Source: Thiomicrorhabdus sp041583835 (GTDB taxonomy: Bacteria > Pseudomonadota > Gammaproteobacteria > Thiomicrospirales > Thiomicrospiraceae). From it: a DNA stretch of 64,000 nucleotides. Both the position numbers and the translations under genes were made by a program. The notes beneath the pieces were generated by a model. That model saw only the letters and a list, made by a program, of their open reading frames with translations, made no database searches and was not told where the DNA came from. Positions 17,816 through 26,566 of the stretch are shown piece by piece. The stretch lies in assembly GCF_041583835.1 (NCBI RefSeq), contig NZ_JBFHFC010000009.1, positions 26,786-90,785 on the forward strand, given 5' to 3'. Numbering within the stretch: position 1 is the stretch's first letter; every line of letters starts with the position of its first letter.

Positions 17816-17848
17816 AGACAAAAAAAACCGGTCAAATGATGACCGGTT
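17816..17848 (-). terminator. Terminator of the flagellin-like gene
   Basis: On the minus strand AACCGGTCA and TGACCGGTT form a 9-bp stem with a 5-nt loop, followed by a long T tract. It stops transcription of the flagellin gene before valS. Confidence 0.85.
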
Positions 17849-17879
17849 AATGCTTCTAGGAGGAAGAAGGATTAATTTT

Positions 17880-17900
17880 TGTGCGTATGTTTAACGCACA
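17880..17900 (-). repeat. Hairpin immediately after the flagellin-like stop codon
   Basis: TGTGCGT and ACGCACA (7 bp) flank a 7-nt loop directly next to the stop codon. It could protect the 3' end of the mRNA. No T tract directly follows it. Confidence 0.4.
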
Positions 17901-18689
17901 TTAACTACCTAGAAGTTGTAATACATTTCCGCGGGATTGATTGTTTTGTGCCTGCATCATTACCGTGCTTTCGTTAAGAATGCTTTGACGAACCTGTTCG
18001 GCAATAGCTCTGGCAAAATCGGTGTCGCTAATTTGACTGCGGGTACTGAGTGCATTCAAGTTCTGATTGCTCATATTGTTAACCGCAGAGGTTAAGCCAT
18101 TTTGTTGAGCGCCGAATTGACTACGGTTGTTCAGCATTTGTTCGTTGGCCAAGTTCAACCCCTGGAGAGCAAGACCGGCATTGGCTGGATTAGAAATGTC
18201 CAATCCGCTCAGGCCGAGTGAGTCGATGGTCATATTCGGAAAATTCAGCGTGCTCGAGGAATCGGTCATAGCAATGTCGACACTGGATGTATCGGCGTTA
18301 AGTAGATTGATGCCGTTGAAGCTGGTGTTGTTGGCGATACTGTTCACATTTTCAAGATTCTGTTGGAATTCTTGGTTGAGCATGCTGCGCTGCTGTGAAT
18401 TTAATGTGCCGTTTTGTGCTTGAATAGCCAGTTCGTTCATGCGTAACAGACTGTTGTTGATCGCTTGGCTTCCGGCATCCGCTGTTTGTATCATGGAAAT
18501 ACCGTCATTGGCATTGCGGCTTGCCATGTCTTGAGCGTTGATTTGCGAAGTTAATGTACTTACGACCGCTTGACCGGCAGGGTTATCGCTGGACTGGTTT
18601 ATTTGGCTGCCTGATGCCATGCTGCTGACAGACGATAGGCTCGATGTGTAAGCGCTTGCGGGAATCGGTCCAAAAGATTCGATTGCCAT
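17901..18689 (-). CDS. Orphan short flagellin-like protein (262 aa)
   Basis: The N-terminal part has the flagellin core signature (INQSSDNPAGQA, then SRNANDGISMIQTADAG and LRMNELAIQAQNG), continuing to NNTSFNGINLLN. The C-terminus has the D0/D1 helix (SDTDFARAIAEQ) and ends in GNVLQLLGS. Only about 80 residues separate the two conserved ends, so the variable outer domains are missing. The stretch before the DNPAG box is also shorter than usual. AGGAG precedes the ATG. No other flagellar gene is nearby. It could be a minor filament, a structural paralogue or a specialised secreted flagellin. Confidence 0.85.
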   Translation of the reverse strand: MAIESFGPIPASAYTSSLSSVSSMASGSQINQSSDNPAGQAVVSTLTSQINAQDMASRNANDGISMIQTADAGSQAINNSLLRMNELAIQAQNGTLNSQQRSMLNQEFQQNLENVNSIANNTSFNGINLLNADTSSVDIAMTDSSSTLNFPNMTIDSLGLSGLDISNPANAGLALQGLNLANEQMLNNRSQFGAQQNGLTSAVNNMSNQNLNALSTRSQISDTDFARAIAEQVRQSILNESTVMMQAQNNQSRGNVLQLLGS

Positions 18690-18764
18690 AACCTAACTCC
18701 TAAAACTAAAATGGTCGTTATATAAAATAAATTGTACGCCTTTTAAAGGTCAAAGGAAAGAAAA

Positions 18765-19193
18765 ATGTCTTGTTGTTCAGGGGGTTACTGTCAATTTAAG
18801 TTCCCGGAAGGGCCGCCGTTGGTGGATAATCCGGTTATGAGTTTGAATGCGAATTATCAGTTTTTACCCTATGGAACTTTGTTGGAAGAGGGAGAGGTTG
18901 TCCGAATTTGGATGGAGTCGGGAAAAGCAAAGCCCGTAATTCTCGAACAGAAGATTCCGTTAACTTTTAATTCGAGCGGCCCGGTTCCCGAGTATGGAGA
19001 GCAGAATTATCCGTGGCAGTTGGTCGCACTGGATTCGGGAATTGCTTATGAGGACTTGATGGGGTGGGTGAACCATCCTTTATATAATCCGAATGAGAAA
19101 GCCGTATTGTTGAAGTACCGGCATCCGATTGAAGTGAAGCCTAGTTTGAAGATGCTGTTTTTGAAATGGTTATATAAACTCAGAAATTTATAG
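18765..19193 (+). CDS. Hypothetical protein with N-terminal cysteine cluster (142 aa)
   Basis: I do not recognise this family. The protein begins MSCCSGGYC, three cysteines within nine residues that could bind metal or form a disulfide. It lacks a signal peptide and ends in a basic, hydrophobic helix (about 125-142). The middle is rich in Pro, Tyr and acidic residues without repeats. AAGGAAAG lies a few bases upstream of the ATG and codon use matches neighbours, so it is probably real. It is divergent from the flagellin-like gene with only 75 nt between them. Confidence 0.7.
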   Translation: MSCCSGGYCQFKFPEGPPLVDNPVMSLNANYQFLPYGTLLEEGEVVRIWMESGKAKPVILEQKIPLTFNSSGPVPEYGEQNYPWQLVALDSGIAYEDLMGWVNHPLYNPNEKAVLLKYRHPIEVKPSLKMLFLKWLYKLRNL

Positions 19194-19264
19194 TGTTTAG
19201 CTAAATGAGTTGTCTGCTTAAGCTTGGTTGGAATGTAAGGTTTAATTTTTTAGGATTGTTAAAT

Positions 19265-19290
19265 AAAAAAAGCCCCGATAAATCGGGGCT
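19265..19290 (-). terminator. Terminator of glnK-amtB
   Basis: AGCCCCGA / TCGGGGCT (8 bp, loop TTTA on the minus strand) is followed on the minus strand by TTTTTT, 50 nt after the amtB stop. Confidence 0.9.
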
Positions 19291-19339
19291 AAACTTAAAT
19301 TACAGAGGAGTAGTTTAAGATTTTTAGAGTTGAGTTCAA

Positions 19340-20584
19340 TTAACGTTTAACGAACTCTGGGTAAGCTTCCATTCCGCATTCAGACTGGTCAACACCCTCG
19401 TACTCTTGTTCTTCAGTTACTCGAACACCCATTACCGCTTTAATGATGCTCCAAGTAATCAAACTTGTGATGAATACCCAAGCAAAGATAACTGCAGTAC
19501 CTGTTAGCTGAGCTCCGATAGAAGCATCTGCGTTAGTGAACGTTACAGCGATCAGACCCCAGATACCTACGACACCGTGAACGGAGATCGCACCGACTGG
19601 ATCGTCGATTTTGAACTTCTTATCCATTGCTAGGATAGTGAATACTACGATGATACCACCTACAAGACCGATTAGAGTCGCTTCCAAAGGAGTTGGAGTT
19701 AGTGGTTCAGCAGTGATTGAAACCAAACCTGCTAGTGCACCGTTTAAGATCATAGTTAGGTCAACTTTACCGAATAGGATCTTAGAGATGATGATGGCAC
19801 CGATAACACCACCAGCCGCAGCCATGTTTGTGTTAACGAAGATCATTGCAACTGCGTTCGCTTCTTCGATGTTAGAGATTTTAAGCTCAGAACCACCGTT
19901 GAAACCGAACCAACCTAGCCATAGGATGAAAGTACCTAAAGCGGCTAGAGGTAGGTTAGCACCAGGGATTGCACGTACTTCACCGTTCTCGCCGTATTTA
20001 CCTTTACGAGCGCCAAGAACCATTACACCGGCTAGGGCTGCAGCAGCACCAGTCATGTGAACGATACCGGAACCTGCGAAGTCTAGGAAACCAAGACCGT
20101 CAAGGAAACCGCCACCCCATTTCCAGAAACCTTCTACTGGGTAGATGAAACCGGTCATAACGATTGCGAAAACGAAGAATGACATTAACTTCATACGTTC
20201 AGCCACGGCACCCGAAACAACAGACATTGCAGTTGCTACGAACACGACCTGGAAGAAGAAGTCAGACATACCTGAGTAATAAGTGTCGCCATTGCTAGCC
20301 AAAACATCCGCAACTGCGTTGTCAGCACCTAGAAGGAAGCTGATACCAGGGATGTAAGAGTTGATGCTGTCGCCATACATAATGTTGTAACCAACCAGCA
20401 TGTACATGATACAGGCGATAGCGAAAAGCCCAACGTTTTTAGCTAAGATTTCAGTTGTGTTTTTTGTACGTACCAGACCGGCTTCCAGCATGGCAAAACC
20501 GGCGGCCATCCACATGACTAGGGCACCAGACATTAAAAAGTAAAATGTGTCTAGTGCATAGCTGAGATGAGTAATTTGTTCCAT
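19340..20584 (-). CDS. amtB: Ammonium transporter AmtB (414 aa)
   Basis: AmtB is an ammonium channel of the Amt/Rh family with 11 transmembrane segments. Conserved pieces include GFAMLEAG, AERMKL, DFAGSGIVHMTG (pore region) and the His pair environments in VHMTG and SVHGVVG. The C-terminal cytoplasmic tail (YEGVDQSECGMEAYPEF) is the GlnK docking site. Two ATGs lie 6 nt apart; the inner one (20584) is 8 nt from AGAGGG and preferred over the outer (20590), only 2 nt away. It has no cleavable signal peptide. It lies 20 nt after glnK and shares its sigma-54-type promoter. Confidence 0.97.
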   Translation of the reverse strand: MEQITHLSYALDTFYFLMSGALVMWMAAGFAMLEAGLVRTKNTTEILAKNVGLFAIACIMYMLVGYNIMYGDSINSYIPGISFLLGADNAVADVLASNGDTYYSGMSDFFFQVVFVATAMSVVSGAVAERMKLMSFFVFAIVMTGFIYPVEGFWKWGGGFLDGLGFLDFAGSGIVHMTGAAAALAGVMVLGARKGKYGENGEVRAIPGANLPLAALGTFILWLGWFGFNGGSELKISNIEEANAVAMIFVNTNMAAAGGVIGAIIISKILFGKVDLTMILNGALAGLVSITAEPLTPTPLEATLIGLVGGIIVVFTILAMDKKFKIDDPVGAISVHGVVGIWGLIAVTFTNADASIGAQLTGTAVIFAWVFITSLITWSIIKAVMGVRVTEEQEYEGVDQSECGMEAYPEFVKR

Positions 20585-20604
20585 AATCATTTCCCTCTCG
20601 TTAA

Positions 20605-20943
20605 TTAAAGCGCGATATCGCCAGTTTCTTCAGTACGAATACGAATCGCTTGGTCAATCGGCATAACAAAGATTTTTCCGTCTCCGATTTTGCCCGTACG
20701 TGCTGCTGAGCCGATAGCTTCAACAACGCTCTCAACCTTGTCATCAGACACGGCGATTTCTAGGCGTAGTTTTGGTAAAAATTCTATTGCGTATTCAGCT
20801 CCGCGATAGATCTCGGTATGCCCTTTTTGGCGTCCAAAACCTTTTGACTCAGTAACGGTCATGCCGTGCACGTCAACTTCGTGCAATGCTTCACGTACAT
20901 CATCGAGTTTAAAAGGTTTGATAATTGCAACAACCAGTTTCAT
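20605..20943 (-). CDS. glnK: Nitrogen regulatory protein PII (GlnK, 112 aa)
   Basis: PII is a trimeric sensor of 2-oxoglutarate, ATP/ADP and glutamine state. The 112-aa length and motifs are canonical: AIIKPFKLDDVREAL, the T-loop with the uridylylated tyrosine in RGAEY (residue 51), and KIGDGKIFV. Adjacency to amtB marks it as the GlnK type that plugs AmtB. A -24/-12 promoter lies 47 bp upstream, which implies NtrC control. The ribosome binding site is GAGAGG on the minus strand. Confidence 0.97.
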   Translation of the reverse strand: MKLVVAIIKPFKLDDVREALHEVDVHGMTVTESKGFGRQKGHTEIYRGAEYAIEFLPKLRLEIAVSDDKVESVVEAIGSAARTGKIGDGKIFVMPIDQAIRIRTEETGDIAL

Positions 20944-20989
20944 ACTAACCTCTCTGATTTGATTGATATAGATGTTTCGGATTGGTTAT

Positions 20990-21005
20990 AACAATATGCG
21001 TGCCA
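20990..21005 (-). promoter_or_regulatory. Sigma-54 (-24/-12) promoter of glnK-amtB
   Basis: The minus strand reads TGGCACGCATATTGTT. It matches the consensus TGGCACG-N4-TTGCW except for GT in place of GC at -12; the GG and this dinucleotide are exactly 10 bp apart. The start of transcription would fall about 37 nt before the glnK ATG. GGTGC half-sites at 21103-21107 and 21124-21128 might be NtrC contacts. Confidence 0.75.
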
Positions 21006-21151
21006 TCTGTGTATAAAACTCTGTTTAATCATTATGTTATACCTATAATCGTTGGTTTTTTTAAAGAGTAAGTGGGATTTGTTCGTATTGTTGCTGTTTA
21101 ATGGTGCGAGTTCTGTTAAATCTGGTGCATGTTAATGTGGGGTGAGGTAAG

Positions 21152-21898
21152 TTGCTTAAAGTGATAAGGGCGCTGGCTATTCAGTTGTTGGCTTTGGTTG
21201 TGTTGGCGGCTATGGTGTACGGACTTCAATATATCGTGTCGCCTCCCTCTCCAGTGTGGGGGCTTGTCATTGCACAGGGTCTCTTGGCGGCGGGTTTGAC
21301 GTGTCGATTGGGCTTGCCCTGTTGGTGGCGATGGATTCAGTTTTTCATGCCGGTAGGTTTGTATGCTGCCGTGTTGTTGGAAGTGCCACCGTGGGTCGGG
21401 TTGGTTGCTTTTATATTATTGTGGTTGGTTTTTAAAAACGCCGGGAAAGAGCGTGTGCCTTTATATTTAACGAATTCAACAACACGTGAAGCGCTTAAAG
21501 TGCTGATTAAGCGAACTCGAAATGTACGTTTTTTAGATTTGGGATGCGGTCTGGGCGGTAATGTTGTTTTTATGAGTCAGCAGGTCAATGTGGATCGTGC
21601 TGTCGGTGTCGAGACCGCTCCGATTCCATTCGTTATTGCCAAGCTTAATTCGTGGTTGCGCGGTGGTGAAGTCTACGCAACGGATTTATGGAAAGTGGAT
21701 CTGGGAGATTACGATTTAGTTTACGCTTTTTTGTCGAGCGAACCGATGTCGAGGTTGTGGGAGAAGGTTAGGGCCGAAATGTCTCCGGGTTCCGTTTTTG
21801 TCAGTAATAGTTTTGCAGTTTCAGGCGTTCAGCCAAGTGAGGTGTGGGAGCTGTCCGATGCACGGCAAACTCGCTTGTATATCTATCGTTTGGATTGA
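21152..21898 (+). CDS. Membrane-anchored class I SAM-dependent methyltransferase (248 aa)
   Basis: Three to four hydrophobic segments (about 8-95) are followed by a class I methyltransferase domain with the SAM-binding motif LDLGCGLGGNV (about 131-141) and an acidic residue in VGVETAP. The substrate is unknown. The start is TTG at 21152, just after GAGG at 21144-21147. A GTG three codons later is an alternative and would shorten it by 3 residues. It sits between amtB-glnK (divergent) and glnE, but nothing in the sequence ties it to nitrogen metabolism. Confidence 0.75.
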   Translation: MLKVIRALAIQLLALVVLAAMVYGLQYIVSPPSPVWGLVIAQGLLAAGLTCRLGLPCWWRWIQFFMPVGLYAAVLLEVPPWVGLVAFILLWLVFKNAGKERVPLYLTNSTTREALKVLIKRTRNVRFLDLGCGLGGNVVFMSQQVNVDRAVGVETAPIPFVIAKLNSWLRGGEVYATDLWKVDLGDYDLVYAFLSSEPMSRLWEKVRAEMSPGSVFVSNSFAVSGVQPSEVWELSDARQTRLYIYRLD

Positions 21899-22065
21899 TG
21901 GTGTCGTAAATACGGCCCGTTTTCCTTTGAGGAGGGAGGGGCTAATGTCTGTGATTGCATTGGATTGAATTACGTACTCGACTTGTATAAAAGAGTAATC
22001 AATTATCCGAATCGACTTATAATGTTAGATTGAAAAGTTTACTGTGAATGATGAAAGGAATAGGT

Positions 22066-24810
22066 ATGGAATACAGCTTGCAAAATGCCGTGGAGTGGAG
22101 TCGTTTTGTTGAAATGGTCGGGCGACGTTATCCACAGGTGCTCGAGTCTGAATACTGGCAAGAGCGTATGGCAGAGGGTGAGTTGTATCAAAAAGTCTAC
22201 GCTTTAGTCAGGCAGTCAGAAGATGAAGTGGTTTTGAAGCGCCATTTGCGCCAGCAGCGAAACCAAGTGATGGCACGCATTGCTATCCGTGATCTGACCG
22301 GTTTGGCCGATTTGCAGGAGACGATAAGTGAGGTTTCCGATCTGGCGGATGCGTTGGTATCGGCGGCCTTGGATTGGCATTATGAGAAATTCTGCGAGCG
22401 TTATGGTACGCCTATCGGTTCCGAGTCCGGTAAGCCGCAAAAAATGATCGTATTGGGTATGGGCAAGCTTGGCGGTCAGGAGTTGAATTTTTCTTCGGAC
22501 GTCGATCTGATTTTTGTCTATCCCGAATCCGGCGAAACTCAAGGAGCCAGAAAAAGTATTTCAAATGATCAATTTTTTGTACGTTTGGGTCAGGCGCTGA
22601 ACAAATCGCTGGTTGAGGTGACGGAAGACGGGTTTGTTTACCGGGTCGATATGCGTTTACGACCATTTGGTGATGCGGGTCCTTTGGCGTCGAGTTTTGC
22701 CGGAATCGAGCATTATTACGAAATTCACGGCCGGGCTTGGGAGCGTTATGCTTTGGTCAAGGCGAGAGCGATGGCGGGCGATAAGCAAGAGGCTCAGCAG
22801 TTATTTAATATTTTGCGGCCTTTCGTTTATCGTCGTTACGTCGATTTTAGCGCGATGGAATCCTTACGAGAGTTGAAGCAGATGATTTCGGCCGAAGTTA
22901 AGAAAAAAGGCATGCAGGATAACGTTAAGCTAGGGCCGGGCGGTATTCGCGAGATTGAATTTATCGTGCAGGCATTTCAGTTGGTTCATGGTGGACGGGA
23001 CCGCAACCTGCAGGGGCGTTCTTTAATGCCGATGATGCAACAGTTGCTGTCGTTGGGATTTATTGACCAAGACGTTTACGATGGATTAATGACGGCCTAT
23101 ATCTTCTTGCGTCGTGCCGAAAACCGATTGCAGGAGTGGATGGATCAACAGACACACGAGTTGCCGGTCAGCGAACAACAGCAGTTGGTGTTGGCGAATT
23201 CAATGGGTTTTGAAGATTACACCGGGTTCTTGAATGTTTTAAATCAACATCGCGATTATGTGCAGGCGCAATTTGTCGAAGTGTTTGCTGAGGAAGCGGC
23301 AAGTGAAGAAGTCGGGGAACTGACCAATTTTTGGTTGGGTGATACGACTTCGGTAGAGGGGTTGCATGATGTTGAAATTTCCGAAGCTGACGTCCCTTCG
23401 TTTTTGAAGCATTTGAACGATTTCAAGTTGAGTCGATCAGTCGGTCGTTTGAGTAAAGACGGTGTAGAGCGCCTAAATGCATTTATGCCGCTGTTAATTG
23501 AAGCTTTGCTGAAACAGGGGTACATCGAACAGACGTTTGTTCGTGTGCTTAAGGTGGTCGAAAATGTCGTTCAGCGAAGTGTGTATCTCGTGCTGTTGAA
23601 GGAAAATCCGATCGCTTTGAAGCATTTGGTTTCGTTGTGCGAAATCAGTCCTTGGATGGCGGATATGTTGGCAAAGTACCCGGCGCTGATGGATCAGTTG
23701 TTGGATGAGCGTAGCCTTTATGCGCCTTTGGATTTGCTGCAATTGAATCGTGAAGTTCAGCATTTATTGGAAGAGGTTGGCAGTGACGAGGAGCGCTTCA
23801 TGGAACAGATCCGCCAATGGCGCCATGCGCAAGTGTTCAAAGTGGCGGCTGCGGATGTGACCGGGAATGTGCCGATTATGAAGGTCAGTGATTACTTGAC
23901 TTGGATTGCGGAAGCGGTTTTGAATGGGGTTGTGGCCTTTACTTGGCGTTATATGCAGGATAAAAACGGCATGCCGGGTGGTTTGGATGAATCTTATCTG
24001 CGTAATCCATTCTTGATTTTAGGCTATGGAAAAGTCGGTGGTATCGAACTTGGCTATGGTTCGGATCTGGATATTGTCATGTTGTACGAGGGGGTGAGTC
24101 CCAGTGCGACGGCGGTAAACGAGCGCGGTCGAAGTTTGGAAAATTCGTTGTATTTCGTGCGCATGGGGCAGAAAGTGATTTCGTTAATGACGACGTTGAT
24201 GCCGGCCGGAGTTTTGTATGAAGTGGATACCCGTCTGAGACCGAACGGTGCATCCGGTTTGATGGTGACCGATCTTGAGGCATACAAGTCTTATATTGAA
24301 AATAAGGCATGGAACTGGGAGCATCAGGCTTTCGTCCGAGCGCGGCCGGTTGTCGGTGACGAGCATGCGCGAAATGCCTTCAATGAGTTCCGACACATGT
24401 TTTTGCAAAAACAACGTGACCCGCAAAAAGTGAAAGAAGACGTGGTTGAAATGCGTCAGAAGATGCGTGATTCACTGGATAAGTCGAATGGGGATGCTTT
24501 TGATTTGAAGCATGGGCGAGGCGGTATTGTCGATATCGAGTTTATGGTCCAGTACCTGGTGTTGGCATTTTCGCACGATTATCCAGAGCTCTCTGAATAC
24601 ACGGACAATATTCGAATTTTAGAGGCGATTGAGCGTGTCGGTTTATTGTCTGTTGAAGAGGTTGATAGTTTAGTTAAATCCTATAAGGTTTATCGTTCGA
24701 AATATCATCGTCTTGCGTTGCAAAATCATAAGGCGATTGTCGAAGTCGATTGTTATCCGTCGGAGAGGGAGAGGGTAGTATCTATTTGGCAGAAGTTGAT
24801 GGAGAGCTAA
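22066..24810 (+). CDS. glnE: Glutamine synthetase adenylyltransferase/deadenylase GlnE (914 aa)
   Basis: GlnE adds or removes AMP on glutamine synthetase in response to PII and glutamine. Two nucleotidyltransferase domains are seen. The N-terminal (deadenylylase) domain has GMGKLGGQELNFSSDVDL and the C-terminal (adenylylase) domain has GYGKVGGIELGYGSDLDIV; both keep the D-x-D metal residues. The 914 aa compares with 946 in E. coli. ATG 22066 is preferred because AAAGGA lies 5-6 nt upstream; two earlier in-frame ATGs (22048, 22051) lack a ribosome binding site. It is convergent with its target gene glnA. Confidence 0.97.
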   Translation: MEYSLQNAVEWSRFVEMVGRRYPQVLESEYWQERMAEGELYQKVYALVRQSEDEVVLKRHLRQQRNQVMARIAIRDLTGLADLQETISEVSDLADALVSAALDWHYEKFCERYGTPIGSESGKPQKMIVLGMGKLGGQELNFSSDVDLIFVYPESGETQGARKSISNDQFFVRLGQALNKSLVEVTEDGFVYRVDMRLRPFGDAGPLASSFAGIEHYYEIHGRAWERYALVKARAMAGDKQEAQQLFNILRPFVYRRYVDFSAMESLRELKQMISAEVKKKGMQDNVKLGPGGIREIEFIVQAFQLVHGGRDRNLQGRSLMPMMQQLLSLGFIDQDVYDGLMTAYIFLRRAENRLQEWMDQQTHELPVSEQQQLVLANSMGFEDYTGFLNVLNQHRDYVQAQFVEVFAEEAASEEVGELTNFWLGDTTSVEGLHDVEISEADVPSFLKHLNDFKLSRSVGRLSKDGVERLNAFMPLLIEALLKQGYIEQTFVRVLKVVENVVQRSVYLVLLKENPIALKHLVSLCEISPWMADMLAKYPALMDQLLDERSLYAPLDLLQLNREVQHLLEEVGSDEERFMEQIRQWRHAQVFKVAAADVTGNVPIMKVSDYLTWIAEAVLNGVVAFTWRYMQDKNGMPGGLDESYLRNPFLILGYGKVGGIELGYGSDLDIVMLYEGVSPSATAVNERGRSLENSLYFVRMGQKVISLMTTLMPAGVLYEVDTRLRPNGASGLMVTDLEAYKSYIENKAWNWEHQAFVRARPVVGDEHARNAFNEFRHMFLQKQRDPQKVKEDVVEMRQKMRDSLDKSNGDAFDLKHGRGGIVDIEFMVQYLVLAFSHDYPELSEYTDNIRILEAIERVGLLSVEEVDSLVKSYKVYRSKYHRLALQNHKAIVEVDCYPSERERVVSIWQKLMES

Positions 24811-24952
24811 TCGTAAGCAGAATGATCGTCAAATCCTGGTTTAGTTAGTCCTTGTTCGACTTAGTTGTTAGGTTTAAAAGGATAGCAACGTTTTGACGGA
24901 AATGAGGTGACGATATATCTATGTTTAATAAGATATATTTAATAAGAGCAAT

Positions 24953-24983
24953 AAAAAAAAGCCCGCATAAAGCGGGCTTTTTT
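24953..24983. terminator. Bidirectional terminator between glnE and glnA
   Basis: AAAAAAAAGCCCGC and GCGGGCTTTTTT pair around an ATAAA loop, with A and T tracts on both sides, between the convergent glnE and glnA genes. Confidence 0.92.
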
Positions 24984-25002
24984 GTGTTCCATTGCTTCTT
25001 GA

Positions 25003-26409
25003 TTAAGAAGAATAGTACATGTCGAACTCGATTGGGTGAGTTGTTGCACGGAAACGTGTAACTTCTTCCATCTTAAGAGCGATGTAAGAATCGATCGCTT
25101 CATCAGTGAATACACCACCTAACTTCAAGAACTCACGGTCTTTATCAAGTTCTTCAAGCGCTTCGTCTAGAGAAGCACAAACAGTGTTGTAGGTTGCTTC
25201 TTCTTCCGGTTCTAGGTCGTATAGATCTTTTTCTGCAGGCTCGCCTGGGTCGATCTTGTTAAGGATACCGTCAAGACCTGCCATCATAGAAGCCGCAAAC
25301 GCTAGGTATGGGTTCGCTGTTGGATCAGGGAAACGTAGCTCAACACGACGTGCACGCTCAGATGGAGCATAAGGGATACGGATAGAAGCTGAACGGTTCT
25401 TACCAGAGTAAGCTAGCAAGATAGGCGCTTCAAAGCCAGGAACCAAACGCTTATAAGAGTTAGTACCAGGGTTGGTGAAAGCGTTCAATGCGCGAGCATG
25501 CTTCATCAAACCACCGATGTACCAGATTGCTTCTTGAGAAAGACCTGAGTAAACATCACCGGCAAAGATGTTTTTACCATCTTTAGATAGAGACATGTTG
25601 ATGTGCATACCAGAACCGTTATCACCAACGATTGGCTTAGGCATGAAAGTAGCCGTTTTACCAAGCGCGTGACACGTGTTGTGAACAGCGTACTTAAGGA
25701 TTTGAACTTCATCCGCTTTCGCAGTTAGAGTGTTACCGGCAACTGCCAATTCACACTGACCACCGGCCGCAACTTCGTGGTGATGAGCTTCAAGCTTAAG
25801 CCCCATCTCTTCAGCCATTGCGCAGATGTCTGCACGAACTTCGTGAAGTTGGTCAACTGGAGGAACCGGGAAATAACCGCCTTTAACTTTCGGGCGGTGA
25901 CCCATGTTACCGTCTGAATAAACTTTTTCAGTGTTCCATGCCGCTTCGTTACCGTCGATCTTTACGAAACAACCAGACATGTCAGCACCCCAACGAACGT
26001 CGTCGAAGATGAAGAATTCAGGTTCAGGACCGAAGAAAGCTGAATCTGCGATGCCAGTCGATTTTAGGTAAGCTTCCGCTTTTTTAGCGATACCACGAGG
26101 ATCTTTTTCGTAAGATTCCATTGTTGCCGGTTCAACGATCATACAACGGATAATCAAAGTTGGATCATTGGTGAACGGATCCATGTAATAACCGTCAGTT
26201 TGAGGCATCAGAAGCATGTCTGAATCGTTGATCCCTTTCCAGCCAGCGATAGAAGAACCGTCGAATGTTTCACCGTCAGTGAAGAAGTCTTCGTCTACTT
26301 TGTTGGATGGAATGGTAACGTGTTGTTCTTTACCGTGTGTATCGGTAAAGCGTAGGTCAACCCATTTAACGTCATTCTCTTTGATTAAGTCTAAGATTGC
26401 TTGTGGCAT
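25003..26409 (-). CDS. glnA: Glutamine synthetase type I-beta GlnA (468 aa)
   Basis: GlnA makes glutamine from glutamate, ammonia and ATP as a dodecamer. The length of 468 aa equals the E. coli enzyme. Conserved parts include the start AILDLIKENDVKWVDLRFTD, FFGPEPEFF, the latch region with NRSASIRIP, and the adenylylation tyrosine in DLYDLEPEEE. The presence of that tyrosine and of glnE next door shows regulation by AMP addition. A near-perfect sigma-54 promoter lies 54 bp upstream. Codon use is strongly biased, as expected for an abundant protein. Confidence 0.98.
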   Translation of the reverse strand: MPQAILDLIKENDVKWVDLRFTDTHGKEQHVTIPSNKVDEDFFTDGETFDGSSIAGWKGINDSDMLLMPQTDGYYMDPFTNDPTLIIRCMIVEPATMESYEKDPRGIAKKAEAYLKSTGIADSAFFGPEPEFFIFDDVRWGADMSGCFVKIDGNEAAWNTEKVYSDGNMGHRPKVKGGYFPVPPVDQLHEVRADICAMAEEMGLKLEAHHHEVAAGGQCELAVAGNTLTAKADEVQILKYAVHNTCHALGKTATFMPKPIVGDNGSGMHINMSLSKDGKNIFAGDVYSGLSQEAIWYIGGLMKHARALNAFTNPGTNSYKRLVPGFEAPILLAYSGKNRSASIRIPYAPSERARRVELRFPDPTANPYLAFAASMMAGLDGILNKIDPGEPAEKDLYDLEPEEEATYNTVCASLDEALEELDKDREFLKLGGVFTDEAIDSYIALKMEEVTRFRATTHPIEFDMYYSS

Positions 26410-26462
26410 TATTTATGTCCTTTCTAGCATGGTTTTATGAAAATAAACTTGTAAGAGATATT

Positions 26463-26478
26463 AGCTTGAACCGTGCCA
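26463..26478 (-). promoter_or_regulatory. Sigma-54 (-24/-12) promoter of glnA
   Basis: The minus strand reads TGGCACGGTTCAAGCT. It has the invariant GG and GC exactly 10 bp apart and a full TGGCACG -24 box. Transcription would start about 43 nt before the glnA ATG. This is the strongest sigma-54 match in the window. Confidence 0.85.
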
Positions 26479-26566
26479 AATTTCCAATCTTTTTTATATT
26501 TGTTTCAAGTCATTGATTGGTCTTTGTTTTTGGTGGGGTAGGCGGTAGTGCGTCCTGGGTTGAGTG

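Noticed and set aside
17728..17835. Extended N-terminus of ValS
   Set aside because: A 36-residue hydrophobic segment before the conserved start is not found in the family; the T-rich reverse strand explains the open frame.
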